Below are positions 17,809-25,771 of a stretch of DNA of 64,000 nt, piece after piece; the first letter of the stretch is position 1, and each line of letters begins with the position of its first letter. Location of the stretch: positions 62,001 to 126,000 of the forward strand of contig NZ_JAAKEB010000006.1 in assembly GCF_011038965.1 (NCBI RefSeq), given 5' to 3'. A model generated the notes under the pieces. It was not told the origin of the DNA. It saw only the letters and a list, made by a program, of their open reading frames with translations, and did no database searches. Source of the DNA: Adlercreutzia sp. ZJ141. Its GTDB lineage: Bacteria > Actinomycetota > Coriobacteriia > Coriobacteriales > Eggerthellaceae. The position numbers were made by a program, and so were the translations under genes.

Positions 17809-19115
17809 CGGGACCCTCCTTCCGCCCGGCGCGACCGCTTGCGACCGAACAATCCGCGCTTCCGTTGCGACCCAGACGCTGATGTCGGCGAACAAGCAGC
17901 GGGCATCAATTCAGCAAGCGTTTTTTCGACGCTTACGCACAAGGCACTACGATCGCGGAAAAGCTCGAGTGGTAGCCCGGCGCCAAGCAGCCCTTCGACG
18001 TCTTCGCCCCCGTCGGCAAGTTCGATCACGCGCGGCCCGCCGAGTGCACAAGACACATCAACCGACGTGAACGGGGCCCCTTTTGCGCACCGGTTCAGCG
18101 CAAACGCAAACGGGCCGGTTGCAATGCCACATCGAGCACAAAGATCGAGTGCGTGCTGACATGCCCACAGCGACGATGGCCGCTGATCAACGAGAAACAG
18201 CACCCGTGAAGCCGATTCCAGCAATACAGCATGCTGCTCACCCCAAAATGCACCCGTGTTCACAATTATTACGTCGAACCGATCAGATAGGGCATCTACG
18301 AGCGTTGGCACAGCGGTAATGGCAAGCTCACAGCGCTCCAAACGACGAGGGGCTGCCAGCACCGCAGGCATGTTGTCCTGAGGCGTTAAGCGCTCGATTT
18401 TACTGGGATCGTCCATCACGTCATCAATGGACAAAGCATCAGATGCGCCCACCAACCGGGCAACGTCGCCAAACTGCAGGTCAAAGTCGGCAAGAAGCGT
18501 TTTACGCCCCGCTTGCTGGCTCGCCAACGCCATCAACACTGCCACCGTACTCTTGCCTGCTCCGCCACTACCGCTCACCACGGGAAGCACGAACGCTTTG
18601 CCCGCAGTCGCCTGCGTTGCCTGCATTGCCTGCGCAGGAAATACGTCTACAACCGGAGTCGAAGCTGGAGCAGTCAACACACCGCCCCCTTCGCACGAAA
18701 CGTTGCCCCGTATCGCATGCGCTGAATTGTCGCTATAAGCTTCTCCGCGGGCAATGCGTTTCCGTTCGGCATATCGTCGCGCGAAATCGCGAGGAAGCAG
18801 CGGATCATCGAGTCCGGCTTTTCCCATTCTCGTGGCAAACGAGCCGGTCAACTCACCACACGTAACCAAATGTACCCTGCGGGAGCGTCGATCAGCCTTG
18901 ATTGCAGCAGCAAGATTGATCGGCTCCACGTCGTCACATGACGCCACCCACACCTCGTCAACCTCGTCATCTTGCGCAAGAGCGCGCCGCAACTCATCTC
19001 CCGAAGAGAACAACTTCAGCCATTGTTGAGACGACAGATCTTCACCACCCAGCCCCAAAATCTCTGGGGACCTCATACTCGCCTCGTCGGCGCAAAGCGC
19101 TACAGCCTTTCCCAT
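17805..19115 (-). CDS. tadZ: Pilus localisation ATPase TadZ/CpaE-like
   Basis: This 436-residue protein has an atypical receiver-like N-terminus (residues ~1-110) and a MinD/ParA-type ATPase domain with the deviant P-loop SGSGGAGKSTVAV at about 180 and the switch LLADFDLQFGD. Such proteins place the Tad apparatus at its cell site. The linker (~140-175) is Ala/Thr-rich. The start overlaps the cpaB stop as TGATG. The C-terminus is basic. Confidence 0.85.
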   Translation of the reverse strand: MGKAVALCADEASMRSPEILGLGGEDLSSQQWLKLFSSGDELRRALAQDDEVDEVWVASCDDVEPINLAAAIKADRRSRRVHLVTCGELTGSFATRMGKAGLDDPLLPRDFARRYAERKRIARGEAYSDNSAHAIRGNVSCEGGGVLTAPASTPVVDVFPAQAMQATQATAGKAFVLPVVSGSGGAGKSTVAVLMALASQQAGRKTLLADFDLQFGDVARLVGASDALSIDDVMDDPSKIERLTPQDNMPAVLAAPRRLERCELAITAVPTLVDALSDRFDVIIVNTGAFWGEQHAVLLESASRVLFLVDQRPSSLWACQHALDLCARCGIATGPFAFALNRCAKGAPFTSVDVSCALGGPRVIELADGGEDVEGLLGAGLPLELFRDRSALCVSVEKTLAELMPAACSPTSASGSQRKRGLFGRKRSRRAEGGSR

Positions 19116-20041
19116 CAGCGTTCCTCCTTCCGCTCTTCTTCGTACAGCAACTTCGCGATAGTCTGCGCATCGGTGGAACCAGCCATTTCGGCCCCATCAG
19201 TCTTGTTACCCTTCGAGCCGTTTTTGTTTTTCGACGGCTCAATGCCGTCCTTCTTTTCGCCAGCATCCTGTTCACCATCCGCTGCATTACCTTCTGTGAC
19301 GGCATCCTTTTGCGATGTATCATCGGAGGCGTTCCCGCCGTCGGCAGCGGACGAACGTTTGTCTTTGTCAGCGGTGTCGTTCGCTTTGGCCTTCACAGCC
19401 TGCGCCCCCTCACCGGGCAACGTGAAGTACAGCTCCATTTTCTGGGCGGCGGCAACAATACCCTGAGCGATATCGGGCTTCACGGCGATGGTTATCCACG
19501 AAACGCTTTCATGGGAATCAGTGTCGCGTTCTCCTGCACTCGTCGCCAACACCAACACGTCACTTGCTATGAGATCGGTCGACGTGCCGCCTGTGGCGTA
19601 CATGTCGACACGCGATCCAGCCGTTATGGCACCACCGACTGCTTGAACGTCTTTCGCTGGAACGCTAACTGCAATCAACCCAGCAGGCACATCAAGCTGG
19701 CGCGTTTCGCCTTCGAAGCGTCGCTCGCTCACCACTTCTCCGGCCAAAATCGTCGATGCAGTAACGCGGTCCTGAACGTCCTCGATCGACGTCGCGGCCC
19801 CTTCTGGCAGCAAATCGGCAACCCAAAGCTGAGTTTCAACCGCCGAAGCGTCAACCGCTTCACCAGCAAAGATGTCTCGCTTCGCCACAACAACTTCAAC
19901 TTGCTCGCCACCATAGCGCGCAAGTGCCTCGGCGCGAGCTTCGTCAACTTCGCCGCGCACCCCCTGTAAGTACAAGCCCACACACAGAGCACACACCACG
20001 CCACATGCCAAGCCGAGCACAACCGTTGTCTTTCGCTTCAT
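19115..20041 (-). CDS. cpaB: Flp pilus assembly protein CpaB/RcpC-like
   Basis: The start at 20041 follows GGAAGGA and gives 308 residues. An N-terminal membrane helix (VVLGLACGVVCALCVGLYL) leads into a SAF-type domain (VVVAKRDIFAGEAV) and the RcpC region (DVPAGLIAVSVPAKDVQAVGG; GSRVDMYA). The C-terminal ~100 residues are low-complexity, rich in Lys, Asp and Ser, and probably disordered. This is the first gene of the Tad operon. No RcpA/CpaC secretin is present, as expected for a single-membrane cell. Confidence 0.85.
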   Translation of the reverse strand: MKRKTTVVLGLACGVVCALCVGLYLQGVRGEVDEARAEALARYGGEQVEVVVAKRDIFAGEAVDASAVETQLWVADLLPEGAATSIEDVQDRVTASTILAGEVVSERRFEGETRQLDVPAGLIAVSVPAKDVQAVGGAITAGSRVDMYATGGTSTDLIASDVLVLATSAGERDTDSHESVSWITIAVKPDIAQGIVAAAQKMELYFTLPGEGAQAVKAKANDTADKDKRSSAADGGNASDDTSQKDAVTEGNAADGEQDAGEKKDGIEPSKNKNGSKGNKTDGAEMAGSTDAQTIAKLLYEEERKEER

Positions 20042-20353
20042 TCCTTCCCCTTCTGATCGGATGCACAGCTGAGTATGAACGGAAGGTTCTCGCACTGCGT
20101 AGCAGACTCTTTGACGCAACGCAGCACTTTTCCAACGCAAATCAAGCGAAACCTCATGACATTCCTTGCACGACCACACGAAACATCTTGCAGAAACCTT
20201 GCAGAAACCAAACGCCAACCAGGTGGAAGTCCAAGGGAAACAAGATCACTGCCTACCGCAGGCAGTAACGAGCGGTACGAAACAAGCCATTCGGCAGCTA
20301 TTCCAAACTAGCTATATAAACGTACGTTGATCTTCTGTATAAAGCGAAAGCAA
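20042..20353. other. Intergenic region upstream of Tad operon
   Basis: About 310 bp lie between cpaB and the hip operators. They should contain the Tad promoter (minus strand), but I see no convincing consensus. A small hairpin, ACTGCCT/AGGCAGT, is at about 20250-20268. No gene is supported. Confidence 0.3.
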
Positions 20354-20410
20354 TATTAACGAACGCTTATATATTGTGATATAGTGCAAAAATATTAGCG
20401 AACGTTAATA
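20354..20410. promoter_or_regulatory. hipBA promoter with two HipB-type operators
   Basis: Two 18-bp palindromes share the half-site TATTARCG: 20354-20371 and 20393-20410. The second is palindromic except for one pair. Their centres are 39 bp apart. A -10-like TATAGT with a weak TTAACG 18 bp upstream lies between and within them, and AGGAGA precedes the hipB ATG at 20421. This is the layout expected for autorepression by a HipB dimer on paired operators. Confidence 0.7.
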
Positions 20411-20420
20411 GGAGAGCAAA

Positions 20421-20645
20421 ATGAGGATAGTCAATGCATCCGATTTTGGAGCCGCCATTAGAAAGCGCAGAAAGGAGCTTGGCTACACTCAGGCGGAGCT
20501 GGCAAGCTACTGTGGATGCTCGGCGGTGTATTTGTCAAACTTGGAGAACGGAAAAGAAACCGCTGAAATAGGCAAGGCCCTGTTCATAGTGGGGCGTCTT
20601 GGCTTGGATCTTTTTGCGATGAAAAGGACCGGTGAGCCGCTATGA
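20421..20645 (+). CDS. hipB: HipB-like XRE antitoxin/repressor
   Basis: This 74-residue helix-turn-helix protein carries the XRE core IRKRRKELGYTQAELA ... VYLSNLENGKETAEIGKAL, with the terminal strand GLDLFAMKR. It overlaps the hipA start by four bases (ATGA). By family it neutralises HipA and represses the pair through the palindromes upstream. Base composition is AT-richer than the Tad genes beside it, consistent with acquisition. Confidence 0.88.
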   Translation: MRIVNASDFGAAIRKRRKELGYTQAELASYCGCSAVYLSNLENGKETAEIGKALFIVGRLGLDLFAMKRTGEPL

Positions 20646-21901
20646 AACTGGAGGTTTATGCCGAAAAGAATGGTGTCAGCATCCACGCTGGCGCGATAGA
20701 GACCCAGCCGGGTGTTGGGGAGTCCTTCTCGTATGATGAAGAATGGCTTTCTGCTCCCGACGCTAGGCCATTGTCAGTAACGCTCCCTTTGCAAAACGAG
20801 GCGTTTGTGGCGAAAAAGATGCGACCATATTTTGAGGGGTTACTCCCGGAAGGTAGTGCGCGCAGCGCGCTTTCATCGCGAGTTCATGTCTCTTATGCCG
20901 CTTATGTCAAGCTGTTGGCTGCAGTGGGTCGCGAGTGTATAGGTGCTGTATCGCTTCAGGGTCCAGCTGCAACCAGAGAGGACAGCTACGTCGAGATAAA
21001 AGATGACATTTTCGAGCGTCTTGCGAAGCGAAGTTATTCTGTGGCGGCAGAGGTCAGCGAGAGAGTTCGCTTCTCCCTTGCGGGCAGCCAGGCAAAGATT
21101 GCGTTATATCGAGGGCCTCATGGCACATGGTATGAGCCAACTGGCTTGGCACCGTCCACTCACATCCTCAAGCCTGCTGGGGAGAGGTTTCCTGATTCGG
21201 CGGTTAATGAGTGCATATGTACGCTCGCAGCAGGGATAATGGGGCTTACTGTTCCGAAGATCGAAATATTGGATATTGATGGGCCCATTGTTTGCACGGA
21301 GCGCTTTGATCGTGATTTATCAAGGTCGATTCGTAAGCTTTCCGGTTTGCCCGTGCCTATCCGTTTGCATCAGGAGGATTTCTGCCAAGCAACGGGTACT
21401 GTACCTGAGCACAAGTATGAAGAGGGGGGCGTTCGGTATCTGGACAAGGTGGTTGACCTGATAGGATCGATGTCGACGGATCCAGTTGCCGATCTCCGGA
21501 TGCTATGGGATGTTGTGGCGTTCAACTATCTGATAGGTAACTGCGATGCTCATTTGAAAAATATCGCCTTGTTGAGAGATTCGACGTGGCGGGAGCTGCG
21601 TCTTGCGCCTGCATATGATCTTATTTGCACGTCGCGCTATAGCGGTTTGTCTAGACGGATGGCTATGTCTATTGGTGGAACCTATGCGCTTGAAGATGTT
21701 ACTGCAGGGTCATTCGAGAATATGGCAAAGTCGATGAAACTTCCCTGTGGTCGTGCTATGAAAAGGCTCGAAGAACTTGCGGGATCTGTTGAAGGTGCAA
21801 TAGAGCAATCGCTTACCCAATTGGAGGACGGCGGAGTGAACTGCGCTGAGCTTGGTGAAATGATTCTTGATGAAGTGCGCAACAATATCGCCAGGCTGTA
21901 A
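20642..21901 (+). CDS. hipA: HipA-family Ser/Thr kinase toxin
   Basis: This 419-residue protein has the HipA N-terminal domain (LSVTLPL; FEGLLPEG) and the kinase core. The glycine-rich SLAGSQAK is at 145-152, the catalytic loop NCDAHLKN at 300-307, and the metal-binding YDLICT at 325-330. HipA kinases phosphorylate tRNA synthetases and slow translation. All key residues appear intact. It is coupled to hipB. Confidence 0.9.
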   Translation: MKLEVYAEKNGVSIHAGAIETQPGVGESFSYDEEWLSAPDARPLSVTLPLQNEAFVAKKMRPYFEGLLPEGSARSALSSRVHVSYAAYVKLLAAVGRECIGAVSLQGPAATREDSYVEIKDDIFERLAKRSYSVAAEVSERVRFSLAGSQAKIALYRGPHGTWYEPTGLAPSTHILKPAGERFPDSAVNECICTLAAGIMGLTVPKIEILDIDGPIVCTERFDRDLSRSIRKLSGLPVPIRLHQEDFCQATGTVPEHKYEEGGVRYLDKVVDLIGSMSTDPVADLRMLWDVVAFNYLIGNCDAHLKNIALLRDSTWRELRLAPAYDLICTSRYSGLSRRMAMSIGGTYALEDVTAGSFENMAKSMKLPCGRAMKRLEELAGSVEGAIEQSLTQLEDGGVNCAELGEMILDEVRNNIARL

Positions 21902-21966
21902 AAGTTAGCATCGAGTTTTGGAAGTCACACAACAAGCAGTTTGCACAAGATTACCAATTTGCACTG

Positions 21967-21995
21967 TTGCGCGATGCGGCTCGATGTGGCACAAT
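21967..21995 (+). promoter_or_regulatory. Candidate promoter for tRNA-Val
   Basis: TTGCGC (21967-21972) and CACAAT (21990-21995) are 17 bp apart and would start transcription about 25 bp before the tRNA. Matches to consensus are moderate. Confidence 0.35.
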
Positions 21996-22027
21996 GTGCA
22001 ACTGTTGCTTCGGCAATGAACGAAACC

Positions 22028-22102
22028 GGTCGCTTGGCGCAGCGGGAGCGCAACTGCCTTACAAGCAGTGGGTCGCAGGTTCAAATCCTGCAGCGACCAC
22101 CA
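22028..22102 (+). tRNA. tRNA-Val (anticodon TAC)
   Basis: A complete cloverleaf is visible. The acceptor GGTCGCT pairs with AGCGACC. The D stem is GCGC/GCGC, the anticodon stem ACTGC/GCAGT with loop CTTACAA (anticodon TAC), and the T stem GCAGG/CCTGC with loop TTCAAAT. The CCA end is encoded. Total length is 75 nt. Confidence 0.95.
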
Positions 22103-22112
22103 TGAACAATGT

Positions 22113-22144
22113 GCGGCCCCTTGGATGTTCACCCAACGGGCCGC
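22113..22144 (+). terminator. Hairpin after tRNA-Val
   Basis: GCGGCCC at 22113-22119 pairs with GGGCCGC at 22138-22144, 10 bases after the tRNA end. The T-tract is weak. Confidence 0.5.
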
Positions 22145-22464
22145 TTGCATTCGTCCTTTAAAAGAAATACGCTGCCTTTGTCCTGTCCCAGAATACGAAC
22201 GTTCTCCTACAGCCGAAGCAAAAATCAGACCTGTAATCAACCGTAGTCCCCTCGCCGCAAACGAAAGCAATGCTGAAGTTCTCGCTTCCGTTACAGACGT
22301 CCAAAAATGTAGAAGCTTTGTTGCCGAATGAGTTTAATGTCTTCGTTCGAAGACTCGTGCTACTATCCGTATCGAAGCACGGCGGAGGCTCTCCCTCCCT
22401 CCCCATTCGCCTCCGTATCGTGCAATAAGGCCAAGCGATTCATCCCCGCTTGGCCTTATTTTTT
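22145..22464 (+). ncRNA. Possible small RNA ending in a strong terminator
   Basis: This stretch has no convincing gene. It contains a perfect hairpin GTCTTCG/CGAAGAC around 22338-22353 and a second, CGGAGGC (22383-22389) with GCCTCCG (22409-22415), flanked by GCAC/GTGC. It then closes with a textbook terminator: AATAAGGCCAAGC at 22424-22436 with GCTTGGCCTTATT at 22448-22460 and a T-run to 22464. A transcript must end here, and the only gene upstream on this strand, the tRNA, already has its own hairpin. It does not match tmRNA, 4.5S or RNase P motifs that I know. Confidence 0.4.
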
Positions 22465-22535
22465 CTCGAGAAACGCTGCTTGAAGCCAAACAAACGCGCG
22501 ATGCGCCCAACAACAACCACGGAAAGGATCAGCCC

Positions 22536-23204
22536 ATGAAACGACTGTCCCGCATAGCACTGGTGTGCGCCATCGCCTGTGCTGTTGTAGTTGGGGGATC
22601 AAATATCTGGGTTATCGCCTCCACAAAGTCGAGCATTCTCACCTACGAGGAAGCAACCACTCGCGCGCAGGCGGGGTATATCGCCGACGCTATTGTGGTG
22701 CTTGGCGCAGGACTGCGCGCCGACGCAACGCCTTCGAGTATCTTGCGCGACCGCCTTGACGACGGTATCGCACTGTATTTTGCCGGCCTTGCGCCGAAGC
22801 TTATCATGAGTGGTGACAACGCAACCGTCTCACACAACGAAGTTGCCGCAATGAAAGCATACGCTATCGAGAAAGGCGTGCCATCCGAGGACATATTCTG
22901 CGACCACGCAGGCTTTTCCACCTACGACAGCATGTACCGCGCGCAAAGCATCTTCGGCGCACGCAGTATCGTAGTTGCCACGCAGTCATACCACCTGCCA
23001 CGTGCACTCGCCGTGGCGCAAACCCTTAAAACCCAGGCAATTGGCGTGCCAAGCGACTACCAAAGTTACAGCGCGCAGTTCTGGTATGACGTGCGCGAAA
23101 TTCCAGCACGAACAAAAGACCTGTTCAAAGCCATTGTTGGGGTACCTTCGACCGTAGGCGGCGAAATGATCAGCCTAAATCAGTCGGGCAATGTTACCAA
23201 CTAA
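22536..23204 (+). CDS. SanA/YdcF-like DUF218 protein
   Basis: This 222-residue protein has an N-terminal membrane helix (LVCAIACAVVVGGSNIWVI) and a DUF218 domain: AIVVLGAGLR, ILRDRLDDGIALY, KLIMSGDN, and VATQSYHLPRAL. DUF218 proteins such as SanA affect envelope permeability; their reaction is not established. The start follows GGAAAGGA by 8 bases. It is a single-gene unit. Confidence 0.82.
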   Translation: MKRLSRIALVCAIACAVVVGGSNIWVIASTKSSILTYEEATTRAQAGYIADAIVVLGAGLRADATPSSILRDRLDDGIALYFAGLAPKLIMSGDNATVSHNEVAAMKAYAIEKGVPSEDIFCDHAGFSTYDSMYRAQSIFGARSIVVATQSYHLPRALAVAQTLKTQAIGVPSDYQSYSAQFWYDVREIPARTKDLFKAIVGVPSTVGGEMISLNQSGNVTN

Positions 23205-23357
23205 CTGAAACACAGGGGGCAAACACTGAGTAATTGCAGCTTCGTTAGCACAGCGACCTTCCGGTGAAGCTCACCGAAGTGGCGGGAAGCACTAATTAAC
23301 TCCGGCCTCGCCAGCACAGAACAAGACCCCCAACAGTCAGTGCTTCGCTCGTTGCTG

Positions 23358-24608
23358 TTAGTTGCCGCCCGCAACATCACCGTTTTCTGAAGTGTCCGGC
23401 ATCCGCCAGAGCAGCACGAAGCCCAAGATGAACAGGATCACCAACGACAGCACGCCTGCGCTCGAATTGCCCGTGATCTGCGTGAACACGCTTACTAAGA
23501 ACGTCCCCATAACAGCTGCATACTTGCCGAAAATATCGAAGAAGCCGTAGTACTCATTGGCGTGCTCCTTCGGAATAAGCTTGCCGAATTCGCTGCGGGA
23601 AAGCGCCTGGACGCCGCCTTGGAACATGCCCACGCAAAACGCCAGCACCCAAAACTCGACGGCAGTGCGCAGGAAGAACGCCGCGAATAGCGTGATACCC
23701 GCATACGCCGCAACCGCAACCATCAGCATGCGACGACATCCGAAACGCTTCGACAAGCGCCCGTATGCGATAGCCGAGGGAAACGCGACGAATTGTGTCA
23801 TCAGCAGCGCCAGCACTAGCTGCGTCGAATCGATGCCCAAATCGGTACCGTAGCTCGTAGACATCTTAATGATGGTGTGCACGCCGTCGATGTAGAAGAA
23901 AAACGCGAGCATGAACAGGCGCAACTTTCGGTCGCGCACAATATTGCGGCACGTGCGCAACAAACCAGAGAACGTGTCGCGCACCAGGTTTGGCGTGCGC
24001 TCTTTGTAGTGGGTCTGATGCACGTTGCGACACAGCGGAATACTAAACGCAACCCACCACGCAGCCGTCAGTACAAAAGCAATCTTCATACCCAACGCGG
24101 TGTCGATACCAATCGCGCCACCACCGAGCACAATAGCCAAGCTAGCGATGAACGGAATGCACGAACCAATGTAGCCCCACGCATAGCCATGCGATGACAC
24201 CTCGTCGAAGCGATCTTCGGTGGTAGCGTCAACCAGAAACGCATCGTAGAACACCATTGATCCATTCAGCATAACCGATGACACTACGTACACGATCAGA
24301 AACGGCAACGCCGCCTGCGGCAACCCCAACGCCGCACAGGCAACTGCACCCGTTCCGATGGTTCCCACTAAAAACTTCTTCTTGTTGCCGCGCAGGTCGG
24401 CCAAACTTCCCAGAATCGGCATGAGGAGCGCCAAAATAAGCGAGGCCACCGTTTCGGCATAGCCCCACGCCACCACCACCGACGAGCCCTCTTCTGCAAG
24501 CGATGCAAAGTAGATGGGAATGAGCGCCGTTGACAACATAACAAACGCCGAATTTCCCACGTCATAGAGGATCCAGCTTTTCTCCTGTTTGGTTAGCTTT
24601 CCCTTCAC
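23358..24608 (-). CDS. MFS transporter, Atg22/UMF1-like
   Basis: The GTG at 24608 is preceded by GGAAGGA at good spacing; an upstream ATG at 24644 lacks a ribosome site. The protein has ~416 residues and 12 hydrophobic segments. The family signature is clear: WILYDVGNSAFVMLSTALIP at the N-terminus, and later GGVQALSRSEFGKLIPKE and the EYYGFFDIFGKYAA region. These proteins are thought to export small solutes or amino acids; the substrate here is unknown. The 150-bp gap downstream of it holds nothing recognisable. Confidence 0.85.
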   Translation of the reverse strand: MKGKLTKQEKSWILYDVGNSAFVMLSTALIPIYFASLAEEGSSVVVAWGYAETVASLILALLMPILGSLADLRGNKKKFLVGTIGTGAVACAALGLPQAALPFLIVYVVSSVMLNGSMVFYDAFLVDATTEDRFDEVSSHGYAWGYIGSCIPFIASLAIVLGGGAIGIDTALGMKIAFVLTAAWWVAFSIPLCRNVHQTHYKERTPNLVRDTFSGLLRTCRNIVRDRKLRLFMLAFFFYIDGVHTIIKMSTSYGTDLGIDSTQLVLALLMTQFVAFPSAIAYGRLSKRFGCRRMLMVAVAAYAGITLFAAFFLRTAVEFWVLAFCVGMFQGGVQALSRSEFGKLIPKEHANEYYGFFDIFGKYAAVMGTFLVSVFTQITGNSSAGVLSLVILFILGFVLLWRMPDTSENGDVAGGN

Positions 24609-24771
24609 GGAACGTCCTTCCAGACAATCATGTGAAACGTACATAGCAAAATTATGTGCTCTGGTTTCGCATTGTATAGTATGCGGAACAGTGCGACAGG
24701 TTAATTGTTAGTTAACTTCGTGTAATATTAACCCTATTCTGACCAGGTGTTTTGTAGTTCATGAATGTAAA

Positions 24772-24793
24772 ATATCCTAACTTATCCTAAGTT
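24772..24793. repeat. Left direct repeat of putative CRISPR-bearing island
   Basis: The 22-base sequence ATATCCTAAC + TTATCCTAAGTT spans the stop codon of the integrase remnant. A copy differing by one inserted base lies at 34065-34087, 9.3 kb away in the same orientation. Position at an integrase 3' end suggests an attachment-type core. This is inference. Confidence 0.5.
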
Positions 24794-25152
24794 GCTTGAA
24801 CTTTGCGAGGGAAGCCTGATTTTGCGTACGCCTTCGCGAGGGCTTCGGCGAGCTTTTCTGGCGATGGTTTTAGGTAATGTGTGCCGGTTACTCCGGGAAG
24901 CTTATGACCCATTAAAAGCTCCAAAGTGTCGTAGTCGATGCCCCAATCGTATTGCGCGAAAGTGCGCCATGATTTGCGCAAGTTGGCGAATGGAACGTCG
25001 GCTGCCAAAGAGTAAGGCTCCCACAAGCGATTGAGTGCATGCGTGTTCAGCGGGAGCCCGTCGCCACGGTCGGCAAGCCACTCGCGCCCGTCAGATATAA
25101 GGGCGCACGCTATCTCATGAAGCCGTGTGCTTACGGGTCGTTTCACCGCCAT
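24787..25152 (-). pseudogene. Tyrosine recombinase/integrase C-terminal fragment
   Basis: Only 121 residues remain. They match the C-terminal catalytic part of phage-type integrases: FANLRKSWRTF, then LLMGHKLPGVTGTHYL with the catalytic His and Tyr. The N-terminal DNA-binding part and the first catalytic Arg region are missing, so it is probably inactive. The stop codon lies within the left direct repeat. It suggests that an integrative element once entered here. Confidence 0.8.
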
Positions 25153-25239
25153 ACCCGCTTTCGTGGGCAGGGGTGTTTGCTGTTCCCCGCGCAGGGTTGC
25201 CGCCCATATGCGCGGGGATTCTTTGTATCTGAACCATCT

Positions 25240-25683
25240 TTAAGCAAGTATCGCTTTCTTGGGGCGTCCCGCCTTAGGGGATTCGGCCTTGCGGGCTTCC
25301 ACGCTGTGGCGAGTTATCCAGGTGCGGCCTTCATAGTCGAAGGTTTCCAACAATCCTGCCTTCACCATCTGAGATACACGCCCAGGCGTTATACCAAGCT
25401 CTCGTGCCGCCGCAGCAGATGTCATGCGGGGTACTGTGTCCTTGCCAGCATTAACGGCTACTACCAGGTTTTGACCGCCGTGTTCCGGCTTGTTTCCGAA
25501 TGTTGGTTCGGGGAATACTTGGTCATGCATTGCCCGGTGCTCCATTTCTGCTTGGAGCCAGTCGGCAGTCATCTCACACACTTCGCGAAAGTTTGCACCC
25601 TGGGTGCCGCCATCCATGTCATAAGGGAAGGCAAGAAACAACCCATCATCTTCAAAGACTTCAAACTCGTATACGTAAAGCAT
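25240..25683 (-). CDS. HicB-like protein with helix-turn-helix and AT-hook-like tail
   Basis: This 147-residue protein starts behind AGGAG. The first ~70 residues follow the HicB pattern of a degenerate RNase H-like fold (YVYEFEVFEDDGLFLAFPYD). The C-terminal part has a MerR/HTH-like segment (AAAARELGITPGRVSQMVKAG) and ends in a GRPKKA AT-hook-like tail. HicB proteins are antitoxins, but no intact HicA toxin is beside it; a cut-off gene end lies just upstream. Confidence 0.6.
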   Translation of the reverse strand: MLYVYEFEVFEDDGLFLAFPYDMDGGTQGANFREVCEMTADWLQAEMEHRAMHDQVFPEPTFGNKPEHGGQNLVVAVNAGKDTVPRMTSAAAARELGITPGRVSQMVKAGLLETFDYEGRTWITRHSVEARKAESPKAGRPKKAILA

Positions 25684-25714
25684 CTCTATGCTCCTTTCAT
25701 ATCGCTGTGAGGGG

Positions 25715-25771
25715 CTATTTGAGACCTGCTTGCTTCTTCATTTCATCGAAAAGCTTAAGCTTGATTTCCTT
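25715..25771 (-). pseudogene. Truncated gene end abutting the CRISPR trailer
   Basis: An 18-codon frame reading KEIKLKLFDEMKKQAGLK then stop (TAG at 25715-25717) runs from the last CRISPR repeat toward the HicB-like start. It looks like the natural C-terminus of a gene whose body has been replaced by the array. A toxin partner of the HicB-like gene is one guess; the fragment is too short to identify. Confidence 0.4.

Noticed and set aside
21905-22270. A minus-strand open frame of 121 codons including WWSLQDLNLRPTACK
   Set aside because: That stretch is the antisense of tRNA-Val, a well-known source of false genes.
22158-22406. An 82-codon minus-strand frame between the tRNA and the SanA-like gene
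   Set aside because: It lies across the hairpins of the possible small RNA and has no ribosome site or recognisable domain. A repeated non-coding element is possible, but it is not supportable as a gene.
23205-23357. Repeated words (TTAGCACAG / CCAGCACAG) and a CTTCCGGTGA/TCACCGAAG hairpin in the gap before the MFS gene
   Set aside because: It does not share the linker or tetraloop of the palindromic element; probably a simple terminator region.
25185-25217. CCCCGCGC / GCGCGGGG hairpin that recalls type I-E CRISPR repeats
   Set aside because: Only one copy, with a 17-base gap in the middle and no cas genes of that type; it is better seen as a simple hairpin after the HicB-like gene.
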